Of a stretch of DNA of 64,000 bases, positions 9,163-18,270 are shown piece by piece. Position 1 is the stretch's first letter. Each line of letters opens with the position of its first letter. Below the pieces are notes generated by a model, which was given only the letters and a program-made list of their open reading frames with translations, was not told where the DNA came from and searched no databases. Source of the DNA: Betaproteobacteria bacterium (GTDB lineage Bacteria; Pseudomonadota; Gammaproteobacteria; Burkholderiales; SG8-39); contig CANJXQ010000004.1 of NCBI GenBank assembly GCA_947478805.1, positions 1 to 64,000 on the forward strand, written 5' to 3'. Position numbers and translations under genes: made by a program.

Positions 9163-9209
9163 GCGGGGAAAGCGGACCAACCCGCCTTCTCGCACATCAA
9201 GGAGCAGCC

Positions 9210-9866
9210 ATGTTGAATCGCACCAACGCCTCTTTCGCCGCCCTGTTGTTCGCAACCCTGCTCGGCTTCGCCGCCGCGGGCAGCGCGGTTGCGCAAGCCC
9301 CCGTCCGCGGCACCAACTATGTCGAGCTGAGCCCGCCGCAGCCGACAGAAGCATCCGGCAAGATCGAAGTGATCGAATTTTTCTGGTACGGCTGTCCGCA
9401 CTGCTATGCGCTGGAGCCCCTGATCGACCCGTGGATGAAAAAGCTGCCCAAGGACGCCGTATTCAAGCGCGTGCCGGCGATATTCAACGACCAGTGGGGG
9501 GTGGCAGCCCGCGTGTATTACGCGCTGGACGCCATTGGCGAGGAGGAGCGCGTGCGCGCGGCGCTGTTCGATGCCATCCATAAGGAAAACCTGCGCATCA
9601 CCAGCGAGTCAGCCGTAGAGGAATGGCTGGGGAAAAAAGGCGTGAGCATCGAAAAATACAAGGCGGCCTACAAGTCGTTCGGCGTGGAGTCGCGGCTTCG
9701 CCGAGCGGCCCAGATGACGCAGTCCTACAAGATCGACGGCGTGCCCACCTTTGCCGTGCAGGGACGATTCGTCATCAGCGCCACGCTGAACAATGACCGC
9801 CAGCAGTTGTTGTCGGTGACCGACTACCTCATCGGCGAAGCGCGCCGCGGCACCGCCAAGAAGTAG
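9210..9866 (+). CDS. dsbA: Thiol:disulfide interchange protein DsbA
   Basis: This is a periplasmic oxidase that introduces disulfides into exported proteins. The 218-residue precursor has a signal peptide ending AGSAVAQA, the redox site YGCPHCYALEP (CPHC, about residues 59-62), a helical insertion and the cis-proline loop GVPTF. A ribosome binding site AAGGAG lies eight bases before ATG. A second DsbA-like protein is encoded less than 1 kb away. Confidence 0.93.
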   Translation: MLNRTNASFAALLFATLLGFAAAGSAVAQAPVRGTNYVELSPPQPTEASGKIEVIEFFWYGCPHCYALEPLIDPWMKKLPKDAVFKRVPAIFNDQWGVAARVYYALDAIGEEERVRAALFDAIHKENLRITSESAVEEWLGKKGVSIEKYKAAYKSFGVESRLRRAAQMTQSYKIDGVPTFAVQGRFVISATLNNDRQQLLSVTDYLIGEARRGTAKK

Positions 9867-9879
9867 CCAACGCCTGCGC

Positions 9880-9901
9880 GGCGCTGATCCTAGCCAGCGC
9901 C
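9880..9901. terminator. Possible bidirectional hairpin between dsbA and the rhodanese gene
   Basis: GGCGCTG / CAGCGCC form a 7-bp stem with an eight-base loop between two convergent genes. There is no T-run, so its terminator role is only suggested by position. Confidence 0.35.
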
Positions 9902-9918
9902 GTTGCAAGCGCGCTTCG

Positions 9919-10485
9919 TTACGGTCCCGCGGCCGGCGTGATCGTCGCGAGGGGCAAGCCCGCGTCACGCCAGGAAGCGATCCCCCCGCGGTACCAGGAA
10001 ACCCGGGTATATCCGGCGGCAACCGCGCGCAACGCGGCGTTGTAGGACAGCCAGCATTGCACATTGACGCAGAAAAACACCACGGCACGCGACTTGTCCC
10101 CGCCCGTGATCTTGGACATCAGGTCGATGAATTGGGCCTGCAACGGATCGACGAAACTCGTTCCGCGCCCCGCACCCGGAATCCAGATGGCACCGGGCAA
10201 GGTGGCATGCCCTTCGCCAGACGCCACATCGACCAGCACCGGCCTGTCGTTTGGCCCACTCCCAGCGGCAGCCTCGAGCAATGAACGCAGTTCGCGCGTG
10301 GCGATGACTTTCGCCCCGGGTATGCCCGTCGGCGTGGGCGCGGTGTATGGCGCTGCCCGAATGCGTTCCTGGGGAACGACGCCCCAATCGCGATCCTCTT
10401 CGGCGAAGCTTTGCGCAAGCCCCGGGGTGGCGTGGGTCGACACCCATGCTGCCAACAGGAACGCCTTGATCAACGGGGATCGCAT
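9919..10485 (-). CDS. Exported rhodanese-like protein with CX4CW loop
   Basis: The 188-residue precursor carries a signal peptide (LIKAFLLAAWVSTHATPGLAQ) and a rhodanese-like fold (about 55-180). The active-site loop reads FFCVNVQCWLSYNAALRA, followed by VSWYRGGIASWRDAGLPL, which is the standard rhodanese C-terminus. It resembles the PQQ-dependent-catabolism-associated CXXCW rhodaneses, but the two cysteines are four residues apart. Its position between two dsbA-type genes suggests periplasmic sulfur or disulfide chemistry. The substrate is unknown. Confidence 0.8.
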   Translation of the reverse strand: MRSPLIKAFLLAAWVSTHATPGLAQSFAEEDRDWGVVPQERIRAAPYTAPTPTGIPGAKVIATRELRSLLEAAAGSGPNDRPVLVDVASGEGHATLPGAIWIPGAGRGTSFVDPLQAQFIDLMSKITGGDKSRAVVFFCVNVQCWLSYNAALRAVAAGYTRVSWYRGGIASWRDAGLPLATITPAAGP

Positions 10486-10637
10486 AGCCTAGTTTCACCA
10501 GAGATCCATGAAAAATCAATCGATAGCGACGAATTGCGGTTGATGCCGATGTACTTTGGCAAATCACGCGCGCTGGCCTATCATCAACGCTGTTTCTCAC
10601 TCTCCGCTTGCGGCTCGTCCTTACCCCCCAACAACTC

Positions 10638-11309
10638 ATGGCACCTCCGATGCCCTCCCTGTTCCTGAACCGCACGCTGCTCGCGATCCGCTGGCTGGCG
10701 ATAGCGGTATTGTGCTGCGCGGCTACGCTGGCCGAGGCCCAACAATTCCAGGCTGGGCGCGAATACCTGCGCCTCGACCCGCCCCGCCCTGTCGCCACCG
10801 GCTCGCGTATCGAGGTGCTGGAATTCTTCTACTACGGCTGCCCGATCTGCTACGAATTCCAGCCGCACATGTCGCGCTGGATCTACCAGGCGCCGGACTA
10901 TGTGTCGCTGCAGCGCATCCCGGTGCTGTCCTCCGAGAACTGGGAGCCCTTCGCCAAGCTGTATTACACGCTCGACATCCTGGGTGAAGTGGGACGCCTG
11001 CACTGGCCCGTCTACGACAACTTCCATTTCGACGGCGTCAAGCTGAACGAAGTGAAGGTGATGATCGACTGGGTGTCGCGCAACGGCGTGGATCGCGACA
11101 AGTTCATCAGCACGCTCGAATCGGATGAAGTGAAGTCGCGGCTCGAGCAATCGCGCGAGCTGGTCAAGACCTACGAAGTCCGCGGTGTCCCCACCCTCGT
11201 GGTCGACGGCAAGTACCTGACGTCGGCGCGCCTTGCGGGAGGCACGCGCCAGCTGGCACAGGTGCTCGACTTTCTCGTCAAGATGGCCCGAACACAGCGT
11301 CCGAACTGA
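10638..11309 (+). CDS. Second DsbA-like thiol:disulfide oxidoreductase (CPIC)
   Basis: The 223-residue precursor has a signal peptide (LLAIRWLAIAVLCCAATLAEA), a DsbA thioredoxin fold with the redox motif YGCPICYEFQP and the cis-proline loop GVPTLVV. It is clearly paralogous to the upstream dsbA (same REYLRLDPPRP / NYVELSPPQP lead-in) but has CPIC in place of CPHC, which should alter redox potential or partner choice. The track extends to a TTG at 10608; ATG 10638 or 10650 gives a normal signal peptide. Confidence 0.9.
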   Translation: MAPPMPSLFLNRTLLAIRWLAIAVLCCAATLAEAQQFQAGREYLRLDPPRPVATGSRIEVLEFFYYGCPICYEFQPHMSRWIYQAPDYVSLQRIPVLSSENWEPFAKLYYTLDILGEVGRLHWPVYDNFHFDGVKLNEVKVMIDWVSRNGVDRDKFISTLESDEVKSRLEQSRELVKTYEVRGVPTLVVDGKYLTSARLAGGTRQLAQVLDFLVKMARTQRPN

Positions 11310-11429
11310 TTCCTGGCCGAGGCTTGCCCCGCAGGCGCGCGCATTCTTGGGCATCCGTGAAACCCCGCGCGCGGAACCCGCCGTCGCTTGCAAGCCCGAC
11401 CCGCACCAAGGCATGAAGAAACCGACACC

Positions 11430-12206
11430 ATGATCATCTTCATCACCGGCGCATCGTCGGGCCTGGGAGCAGCTCTTGCGCGCCACTATGCCGCGACCCT
11501 GGGGACCGATGCGGTGATCGGGCTGGCCGGACGCGACGCCGAGCGCCTCGAGGCGGTCGCCCGCAGCCTCTCCCCCGCCAGCGGCGCCATCTACCCGTTC
11601 GACATCCGCGATCGCAAAGCACTGGAAACAGCGGCCCATGATTTCGTGTCCCGCTTCGGAGCGCCGGATCTGGTCATCGCCAATGCCGGCATCTCGGCCG
11701 GCACGCGCGGCGACGACGGCAATGACCTTGCGATTCTCGACGACGTCCTGGCGGCCAATGTCATCGGCCTTGCTGCCACGCTGCAGGTTTTCATCCCGTC
11801 CATGCGCGCGCGCGGCGGCGTGCTGGCAGGCATCGCCAGCGTGGCAGGCATCCGCGGCATTCCCGGCTCGGGCGCCTACAGCGCCTCGAAGGCGGCCGCC
11901 ATTGCGTGGCTGGAAGCGCTGCGCGTCGAGCTGCGGGGCAGCGGCCTTCGCGTGGTCACGGTCTGCCCGGGGTACATCGACACCCCCATGACCCGGCGCA
12001 ACGGTTTTGCCATGCCATTCCTGCTGCGGGCCGATATCGCGGCACTGCGCGTCGCCCGCGCCATTGCGTCCGGCCGCGCACTGGTCGTGGTGCCGTGGCA
12101 AATGCTTCTCGTGTCCTGGATGCTGCGCCTGTTGCCTGCATTCGTCTTCGACCGGGCATTCCAGCGCGCACCGCGAAAGCCACGCGGGAACTCGACGCCA
12201 ACTTGA
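11430..12206 (+). CDS. Short-chain dehydrogenase/reductase (SDR)
   Basis: This is a classical SDR of 258 residues. It has the cofactor-binding TGASSGLGAALARHYA at the N-terminus, NAG in VIANAGISAG, the catalytic Ser and YSASK (Tyr-Lys), then PGYIDTPMT. The start MIIFITG is chosen over the track's 11388 because SDRs begin a few residues before TGxxxGxG. A hydrophobic C-terminal stretch (VVVPWQMLLVSWMLRLLPAF) suggests membrane association, as in the DltE/YbbO-like group. Substrate unknown. Confidence 0.87.
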   Translation: MIIFITGASSGLGAALARHYAATLGTDAVIGLAGRDAERLEAVARSLSPASGAIYPFDIRDRKALETAAHDFVSRFGAPDLVIANAGISAGTRGDDGNDLAILDDVLAANVIGLAATLQVFIPSMRARGGVLAGIASVAGIRGIPGSGAYSASKAAAIAWLEALRVELRGSGLRVVTVCPGYIDTPMTRRNGFAMPFLLRADIAALRVARAIASGRALVVVPWQMLLVSWMLRLLPAFVFDRAFQRAPRKPRGNSTPT

Positions 12207-12334
12207 ACACGCATCGCTCAACGCCATAATTTATATATGTTTCGATATAACAAATTTCTATTTAAGCAAGACAGTCGGATGTCTTCGCAAAACAAAGTTA
12301 TAGAATTTTGCCTTTCTAGCAGGCCGACACTGCA
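12207..12334. promoter_or_regulatory. AT-rich promoter region before the BtuF-like gene
   Basis: The gap is strikingly AT-rich for this genome (ATAATTTATATATGTTTCGATATAAC, TTATAGAATTTTG). It contains a small inverted repeat AAGACA-N6-TGTCTT. It probably carries the promoter of the downstream gene; no specific operator is recognised. Confidence 0.4.
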
Positions 12335-13144
12335 GTGAGCCCCATCGTCGACGCCCTCGGAACCCGTCACCAGCGCGCCGGCGCCGATGCGCGCATCGTA
12401 TCGCTGGTGCCCTCGATCACTGAACTGGTGTGCGACCTCGGCCTCACGGGGCAGCTGGTCGGACGAACGGGTTTTTGCATCCATCCCCGCGAGGCCCTGC
12501 GCGCCATCCCGAAGGTGGGCGGGACCAAGGACGTGGACCTCGATCATGTGCGGCGCCTCGCGCCCACCCACGTGATCCTGAACCTGGACGAGAACCGCAA
12601 GGAGACGGCCGACGCACTGGCCGCCTTCGTGCCCCACCTGGTGGTCACGCATCCGCTCGCGCCGCAGGACAATCCGCCGCTCTATCGCCTGATTGGCGGC
12701 GTATTCGGGCGCGAGCCAGAGGCCGAGGCGCTGTGCCGCCGGTTCGATGCGGCACTCGCCGCAACCACCGCGGCACTGGCCGGCGTGGCGCGCCAACGCG
12801 TGCTCTACCTCATCTGGAAGAAGCCCTGGATGACGGTCTCGCCCGACACCTACATCGCGCGTACCTTGGCACTGGCCGGGCTGGACTGCGTTGCCGCAGG
12901 TACCGGCGAGCGCTACCCCACGGTCGAGCTCGATGCCGACCTGCTTGGACACACGCAGGTCGTCCTGCTGTCGTCAGAACCCTACAGTTTTCGCCAGCGC
13001 GACGTCGATGCAATGCGCACCCTGCCGGAGATGGCTGGAATCAAGGTGGCACTGGTGGACGGGGAGATGACCTCCTGGTACGGCAGCCGCGCCATCGAGG
13101 GCATCGCGTCGTTGCCGCGACTGCGGGCCGCCCTGGACGCATGA
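12335..13144 (+). CDS. Helical-backbone metal receptor, BtuF-like, without signal peptide
   Basis: The 269 residues form a class III periplasmic-binding-protein fold. The N-terminal lobe begins RIVSLVPSITELVCDLGL and includes LVGRTGFCIHP and VGGTKDVDLDHVRRLAPTHVILNLDENRK. The C-terminal lobe includes LYLIWKKPWMTV. This is the family of BtuF and cobalamin/haem/siderophore receptors. The start is a GTG and no signal peptide is visible, so the product looks cytoplasmic. No BtuCD genes are adjacent. A link to corrinoid uptake with the btuB at the window start is an inference. Confidence 0.82.
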   Translation: MSPIVDALGTRHQRAGADARIVSLVPSITELVCDLGLTGQLVGRTGFCIHPREALRAIPKVGGTKDVDLDHVRRLAPTHVILNLDENRKETADALAAFVPHLVVTHPLAPQDNPPLYRLIGGVFGREPEAEALCRRFDAALAATTAALAGVARQRVLYLIWKKPWMTVSPDTYIARTLALAGLDCVAAGTGERYPTVELDADLLGHTQVVLLSSEPYSFRQRDVDAMRTLPEMAGIKVALVDGEMTSWYGSRAIEGIASLPRLRAALDA

Positions 13145-13172
13145 TTGCTGCGCGAGCGCCTCTCGAGGCGCG

Positions 13173-15056
13173 TTATTTCTTTCTCGCAGCCCCCAGCCTC
13201 ACTGTGGCGTAGCTCCCCGGCGCATCCTCGATGATCTTCAATTTGCCGTCGCCAGGCTTACGCGCCGGCACGCGCTCCTCACCATTCAGAGCGCCAATCC
13301 ACGCCTGCCAGTCCGGCCACCAGGAGCCCTTGTGCCATTCCGCCTTCTCCTGCCACTCCTCCGGCGTCGGCGCCAGTTCGGGATTGGTCCAGTAGCCATA
13401 CTTCTCGGCCACCGGCGGGTTCACCACCCCCGCGATGTGCCCGGATCCACCCAGCACGAAGCGCGTCTTGTCACCCTTGCCGAGCACCTTGGCGCCCTTG
13501 TAGCTGGATTTCCAGGGTGCAATGTGGTCTTCCACCGTGCTGATGAAATACGCCGGGACATCGGCGCGCGCAAGGTCGATCGGCACGCCGGCGAGCGTGA
13601 TGCCGCCCGGATCCTTCAGCGCGTTCTTCATGTACATGTTGCGCAGGTAGAAGCTGTGCATGCGCGCCGGCATGCGCGTGGAGTCGGAGTTCCAGTACAA
13701 GAGGTCGAACGGGAACGGCTCCTTGCCGAGCAGGTAATTGTTGATGACGAACGACCAGATCAGGTCGTTGGCGCGCAGCATGTTGAACGTGGTGGCCATC
13801 TCCGAGCCCTCCAGGAAGCCGCGCTCGTTCATGCGTTTTTCCAGGCCCGCGATCTGCTGCTCGTCGATGAACACACCCAGCTCGCCGGGCGACGAGAAAT
13901 CGAGCAGCGACACGAAGAAAGTGGCGCTGGCGATGCGCTTGTCACCCTTGGCCGCCATGTAGGCGAGCGTGGAAGCAAGCAGCGTGCCCCCCAGGCAGTA
14001 GCCGATGACGTTGACTTCCTTTTCGCCCGTGGCGCGTTCGATGGCGTCCAGCATGGCCAGCGGCCCCTCGAGCATGTAATCCTCGAAGCTCTTTTGTGCG
14101 TGCTTCTTGTCCGGGTTGACCCAGGACACCACGAACACGGTGTGGCCCTGCTCCACCGCCCAGCGGATGAAGGAGTTCTTCTCGCGCAGGTCGAGGATGT
14201 AGTACTTGTTGATCCACGGGGGCATGATCAGCAGCGGCCGCCGGAACACATCTTTCGTCATCGGCTCGTACTGGATCAGCTGCGCGAGATCATCCTGGAA
14301 CACCACCTTGCCAGGGGTGGTCGCCACGTTCACGCCGAGCTTGAAGGCATTCTCGTCGGTCATGCTGATGCGCAGCTCGCCCTCGCCGCGCTCCATGTCG
14401 GCGAGCAGGTTGTTCAGGCCCTTGACCAGGTTCTGGCCGCCCGACTGCGCCGTCTCGCGCAGCACATTGGGGTTGGTCAGCGCAAAGTTGGAGGGCGACA
14501 GCGCATCGATGTACTGGCGGGTGTAGAAATCCACCTTGCGGCGCGTGTCCTCGGGCAGCCCCTCGGCGTTCGACACTGCAGCGTGGATGTGGCGCCCTGC
14601 GATCAGGTACGACTGTTTCAGGTAATCGAAGAGGAAATGGTTCTGCCTATCGTCGTCACGAAACCGGTTGTCGCCCTTGCGAGGGGCTGCCACCGGCTCG
14701 ACCGGCTGCCCCAGCATGCGCATCCAGGTGTTGCCCCACAGCGCCGTGTAATCCCAGAACATCTTGGCCTGGGTTTCGGCCACGCTCCAGGGGTTCGCCG
14801 GCAGGTTCGCCCACAGGTCCATGAACGCCTTGGCGACGCCAAGCTCATCGCCGGGTGCGCCGGAGCCCCCGGTCCCGACGCCGGCGGTGTGTTTCTTCAT
14901 GTATTCCTCGAGCAGCGCACCCGATCGGCGCGCGACTTCGGAAAAGACTTTCGCCATCTCGGCAGGATCCGCAGCACCCGTTGCGCTGGCCAAACCCGCA
15001 GCCTTCGTGCCCGTACCGGAGACCGTCTTGTCGCTCGCGCCCGCTTTTTCTCTCAT
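13173..15056 (-). CDS. phaC: Class I poly(3-hydroxyalkanoate) synthase
   Basis: PhaC polymerises 3-hydroxyacyl-CoA into storage granules. The 627-residue protein from the ATG with GGGAGGGGGG upstream matches class I enzymes. The N-terminal domain carries NPWSVAETQAKMFWDYTALWG. The alpha/beta-hydrolase domain has the modified lipase box GYCLGG with the nucleophile Cys, Asp in FISTVEDHIAPW and His in GGSGHIAGV. The last part is WQEKAEWHKGSWWPDWQAWI. It lies 63 nt after an MBL-fold gene on the same strand. phaA, phaB and phasin genes are not in the window. Confidence 0.95.
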   Translation of the reverse strand: MREKAGASDKTVSGTGTKAAGLASATGAADPAEMAKVFSEVARRSGALLEEYMKKHTAGVGTGGSGAPGDELGVAKAFMDLWANLPANPWSVAETQAKMFWDYTALWGNTWMRMLGQPVEPVAAPRKGDNRFRDDDRQNHFLFDYLKQSYLIAGRHIHAAVSNAEGLPEDTRRKVDFYTRQYIDALSPSNFALTNPNVLRETAQSGGQNLVKGLNNLLADMERGEGELRISMTDENAFKLGVNVATTPGKVVFQDDLAQLIQYEPMTKDVFRRPLLIMPPWINKYYILDLREKNSFIRWAVEQGHTVFVVSWVNPDKKHAQKSFEDYMLEGPLAMLDAIERATGEKEVNVIGYCLGGTLLASTLAYMAAKGDKRIASATFFVSLLDFSSPGELGVFIDEQQIAGLEKRMNERGFLEGSEMATTFNMLRANDLIWSFVINNYLLGKEPFPFDLLYWNSDSTRMPARMHSFYLRNMYMKNALKDPGGITLAGVPIDLARADVPAYFISTVEDHIAPWKSSYKGAKVLGKGDKTRFVLGGSGHIAGVVNPPVAEKYGYWTNPELAPTPEEWQEKAEWHKGSWWPDWQAWIGALNGEERVPARKPGDGKLKIIEDAPGSYATVRLGAARKK

Positions 15057-15119
15057 GCTCACCCCCCTCCCTCGATCATTGCGCTCTCGGCGCATGGATC
15101 GGCTTCAAGCCCGCACCCG

Positions 15120-16214
15120 TCACTGCACTCGTCTGGCCACAAAGCGGATGACCCCGTCAGCAGCGTCCGCGCGCTCGACCCGCCCCGCCTCGAACAGGTA
15201 GTGCAGGTGCGCCATGGCCTCTCCCATCGCGATTCCCACGGTATGCGTATCGAGCTTACGCCTGAAAAGCACCGGCAATATGTCAGCGGCCGATTTCGGC
15301 TCTGCGCAGGCCAACACCAGCTCGCCCAAACGCTCCTGATGATGCGCCTGGAGGAAAGCCATGCGTCCGTGCAGGCCGCGAAAAGGCAGGCCGTGCGCCG
15401 GCAGAATCAGCGTATCGGCGGGAAAGCGGGCGTGCCGCGCCAGTGAATCGATGAACAGCTTGAGCGGGTTGCCGGTCGGCTCGGTGGCCTGGACACTCAC
15501 ATTGGTGGTGATGCGCGGCAGCACCATGTCGCCGGCAATCATCACCCCAAGCTCCGCGCAATAGAGGGTCGAATGCTCGGGCGAATGACCGTAGCCGGAC
15601 ACCACCTCCCAGCGCCGCCCGCCGATGCTCACCTCGTCACCGTCGAGCATGCGCCGATAGCTGGGCGGGAAACCGACCACGGTGCGGCGGTAATTGTTGC
15701 GCATCTCGAGCAAGTCGTCGGCGACGGCCTTGCCCAGGCCGTTCTGCAGGTACATCCGGTACATGTGCTCGGGCTCATGACTGGCCACCTCGCCATGCAC
15801 CGAATGCGCGGCATAGAACTCGCCGTTCGACATCCACAGCTCGCAGCCAAAGCGGGCGGTCAGCCATCCGGCAAGGCTCGCGTGGTCGCTGTGGTAATGC
15901 GTGCAGATCACCCGACTGGCAGTCCTCCCGGCAAATGAGCTGGCGAAAATCTGCGTCCACAGCCCGCGCGTGGCGTCGTCGGCAAACCCCGTGTCCACGA
16001 ATGCAAAGTCCTTGCCGTCGTCGAGCAGCCACAGGTTGATGTGATCCAGGATCGGGAACGGCAGCGGCATGCGCAGCCAGTGCACACCGGGCGCAACCTC
16101 CAATGTGGTGCCGGAGGCAACCGCATTGGCCCAGGGATAGACCGGCGAGGGATCGCTGGGGGGGCGCTGCAGGTGCGGATCGGACTGCAGCGGTTCGGCT
16201 TGTGGATTGGTCAT
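15120..16214 (-). CDS. Metallo-beta-lactamase fold hydrolase
   Basis: The 364-residue protein starts at MTNPQAEP (the track's longer frame begins upstream without support). It has the MBL core: FVDTGF, the metal-binding HYHSDH motif (ICTHYHSDHASLAGW), SGYGHSPEHSTLY, IAGDMVL and LILPAHG. A C-terminal winged-helix-like region follows (HHQERLGELVLAC...GEAMAHLHYL), as in the LACTB2-like group. It is probably a thioesterase or glyoxalase-type hydrolase. Linkage to phaC suggests acyl-CoA metabolism, but this is inference. Confidence 0.85.
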   Translation of the reverse strand: MTNPQAEPLQSDPHLQRPPSDPSPVYPWANAVASGTTLEVAPGVHWLRMPLPFPILDHINLWLLDDGKDFAFVDTGFADDATRGLWTQIFASSFAGRTASRVICTHYHSDHASLAGWLTARFGCELWMSNGEFYAAHSVHGEVASHEPEHMYRMYLQNGLGKAVADDLLEMRNNYRRTVVGFPPSYRRMLDGDEVSIGGRRWEVVSGYGHSPEHSTLYCAELGVMIAGDMVLPRITTNVSVQATEPTGNPLKLFIDSLARHARFPADTLILPAHGLPFRGLHGRMAFLQAHHQERLGELVLACAEPKSAADILPVLFRRKLDTHTVGIAMGEAMAHLHYLFEAGRVERADAADGVIRFVARRVQ

Positions 16215-16473
16215 CTGGCGGTGTCCCTGTGGGCGCGGGGCTGACGTCCCGCGCGTAAAAATACTCGTGCCCGCAGCGTGGCATGCCCGTCGATTTTCCC
16301 ACTTTGCCCGTCCCGGCGCACCTGACTGCACGCGATGGCACTCAGATCAACCACTGGCGGCCAACGGCGAGTGACAAACCGCGGCCCATGCGCCATTATC
16401 CGCGCTGCCCCATGCACTGCCCGAGCCCTCAAACTGCGGCCCCCAACAGCGGCGCTACCAGACAAGGAAAAAC

Positions 16474-17280
16474 ATGCCCCTGCTTTCGCTCGCTCACATG
16501 TGCGTGCTGGAACTGACGCCGCCCGAGATGGTTACCGCCGCGGCCGAGGCCGGGTTTTCCGGCATCAATCTGAGGCTCAGCCCGGCCCGTGAAACCGATC
16601 CCATCTATCCGATGATCGGCGACACGCCGATGATGCGCGAGACGCTCAAGCGCCTGGATGACACCGGGATCAAGGTCCTAGACATCGAAGTGCTGTGGCT
16701 GCGCCCCGACACCAAGCCCGGCGCCTACAAGGGCGTACTGGAAGCTGCCGCCCAGCTGGGGACACGCCAGGTTCTGGCCGCAGGCCTCGACCCGGACCTC
16801 GCGCGCGCCGCCGACACCTTTGCCCAGTTCTGCCTTGAGGCCCAGCCCTTCGGCCTGAACATCAACCTCGAATACATGGTGATCTCGGAAGTCAAGTCGC
16901 TCGCGCAAGCGCGCAAACTGGTTGCCGATGCCGGCCAGCCCAACAGCGGCATCCTCATCGACGCCCTGCACATCAATCGCGCCGGGACCCTGCTCGAGGA
17001 CATCGCCCGCATCGATCCCTCGCTGCTGCGCTACATGCAGTTGTGCGACGCGCCGGCCCAGGCCCCCGACAGCATGGACGGTTTGCGCTTCGAGGCGCGC
17101 CACAACCGGCTGCCGGCCGGTGAGGGCGGCCTGCCCTTGCGCGCCCTCATGGCCACGCTGCCGCAGGCCATCGACATCAGCGTCGAGACGCCGCTGGGCG
17201 GGGAGCGCGGCAAGCTGCCGGCAGCCGAGCGAGCCGAGATCCTGTTCGACACGGCGCATCGCTTCCTCGCCGGCGATTGA
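16474..17280 (+). CDS. Sugar-phosphate isomerase/epimerase-like TIM barrel, copy A
   Basis: The 268-residue protein belongs to the xylose-isomerase-like AP-endonuclease-2 family. It has an N-terminal GFSGINLRL strand, a metal-site-like Glu in INLEYMV, ILIDALHINRAG and a late Glu in ISVETPLGG. A ribosome binding site (AAGGAAAAAC) lies just upstream. A paralogue follows after 24 nt. Substrate unknown; candidates in this family include hydroxypyruvate isomerase and inosose dehydratase activities. Confidence 0.8.
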   Translation: MPLLSLAHMCVLELTPPEMVTAAAEAGFSGINLRLSPARETDPIYPMIGDTPMMRETLKRLDDTGIKVLDIEVLWLRPDTKPGAYKGVLEAAAQLGTRQVLAAGLDPDLARAADTFAQFCLEAQPFGLNINLEYMVISEVKSLAQARKLVADAGQPNSGILIDALHINRAGTLLEDIARIDPSLLRYMQLCDAPAQAPDSMDGLRFEARHNRLPAGEGGLPLRALMATLPQAIDISVETPLGGERGKLPAAERAEILFDTAHRFLAGD

Positions 17281-17304
17281 CCAAGCGCCGCGACGCCCGT
17301 CGAC

Positions 17305-18108
17305 ATGCATCCGCGCGGTCACCCCCTGTGCCTGGAGTTCCTCACCGCCGTGGACCTGGACGCGCCCTCCTTCATTACCCTTGCCGCGAAGCACGGGTTC
17401 CAGCGCGTCAGCCTGCTGGTCAACCCCATGCCGCCCTATCAGGACTTTGACCTGCTGGGAGACACCGCGGCGCGCCGCGAAACGCGCCGGCGCTGCGACG
17501 ATCTGGGCGTGACCGTCGACATGATCGAAGCCTTCAACATCCAGGCCGACACCGTGGCGGCGAGCTTCATTCCGGCCATGGAATCCGGGAAGGTGCTCGG
17601 CAACGGCATCATCAACCTCTTGCCGCGCGACGAGGACGAGGCACGCGTCGAGGACTGTTTCGCGCGCGCCTGTGAACTGGCGGACACATTCGGGTTTCGC
17701 GTCGTGACGGAAATATCCCGACGCGCCACGCTGAAGACCCCGTCGCAAGCCGTGCGGTTTTTTCAGCGCATCGGCCGGCCGGATGTGCGCATCCTGCTCG
17801 ATACGCTGCATTTCTTTCGTTATGGCGGCACGCTCGAGGATGTGCGCGCGCATCGCGACTGGATCGGCCGCGTGCAGCTCTCGGACGGCCCGGCCGACAT
17901 GCCGCTGGCCGACCAGCTCACCGAAGCGCGCCAGCACCGGCTCGTTCCCGGTGACGGTGGCCTGCCATTGCGCAGCCTGCTGGCCGAGCTGCCGGCCGGC
18001 ATCAGCATCGGCATCGAGGTGCCGAACCGCGATTTCAGCACCGACGAGCGGGTGCGCAGGTCGCGCGAGGCCACCCTCGCGCTGCTCTCGCCCGGTACCG
18101 CTCGCTGA
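17305..18108 (+). CDS. Sugar-phosphate isomerase/epimerase-like TIM barrel, copy B
   Basis: The 267-residue protein has the same family layout as its upstream neighbour (FITLAAKHGFQRVSLLV, FRVVTEISRRATL, ILLDTLHFFRYGGTLEDV, QHRLVPGDGGLPLRSLL, IGIEVPN). The shared HRLxPGxGGLPLR block marks the two as diverged paralogues. The 24-nt spacing implies one operon and possibly a hetero-oligomer or sequential steps. Function not identified. Confidence 0.8.
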   Translation: MHPRGHPLCLEFLTAVDLDAPSFITLAAKHGFQRVSLLVNPMPPYQDFDLLGDTAARRETRRRCDDLGVTVDMIEAFNIQADTVAASFIPAMESGKVLGNGIINLLPRDEDEARVEDCFARACELADTFGFRVVTEISRRATLKTPSQAVRFFQRIGRPDVRILLDTLHFFRYGGTLEDVRAHRDWIGRVQLSDGPADMPLADQLTEARQHRLVPGDGGLPLRSLLAELPAGISIGIEVPNRDFSTDERVRRSREATLALLSPGTAR

Positions 18109-18270
18109 CAGAACCCTACAACCCCTGGGGCCAACCATGAGAAAGCAGATTTGGCCGGCTCGGGATCCGTTTTTCAGCAGCCCGATAGGCAATAATACCG
18201 GCCGTCTGCGCGCCTCGACTCTCGTGGCGGGGCGCGCGACCGCCTCACCAGCCTCCAGCAAGGAATGAAC

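Noticed and set aside
13332-15446. 704-residue plus-strand ORF opposite phaC and the MBL gene
   Set aside because: It is the antisense shadow of two well-supported genes, spans both, and has Arg/His-rich shadow composition.
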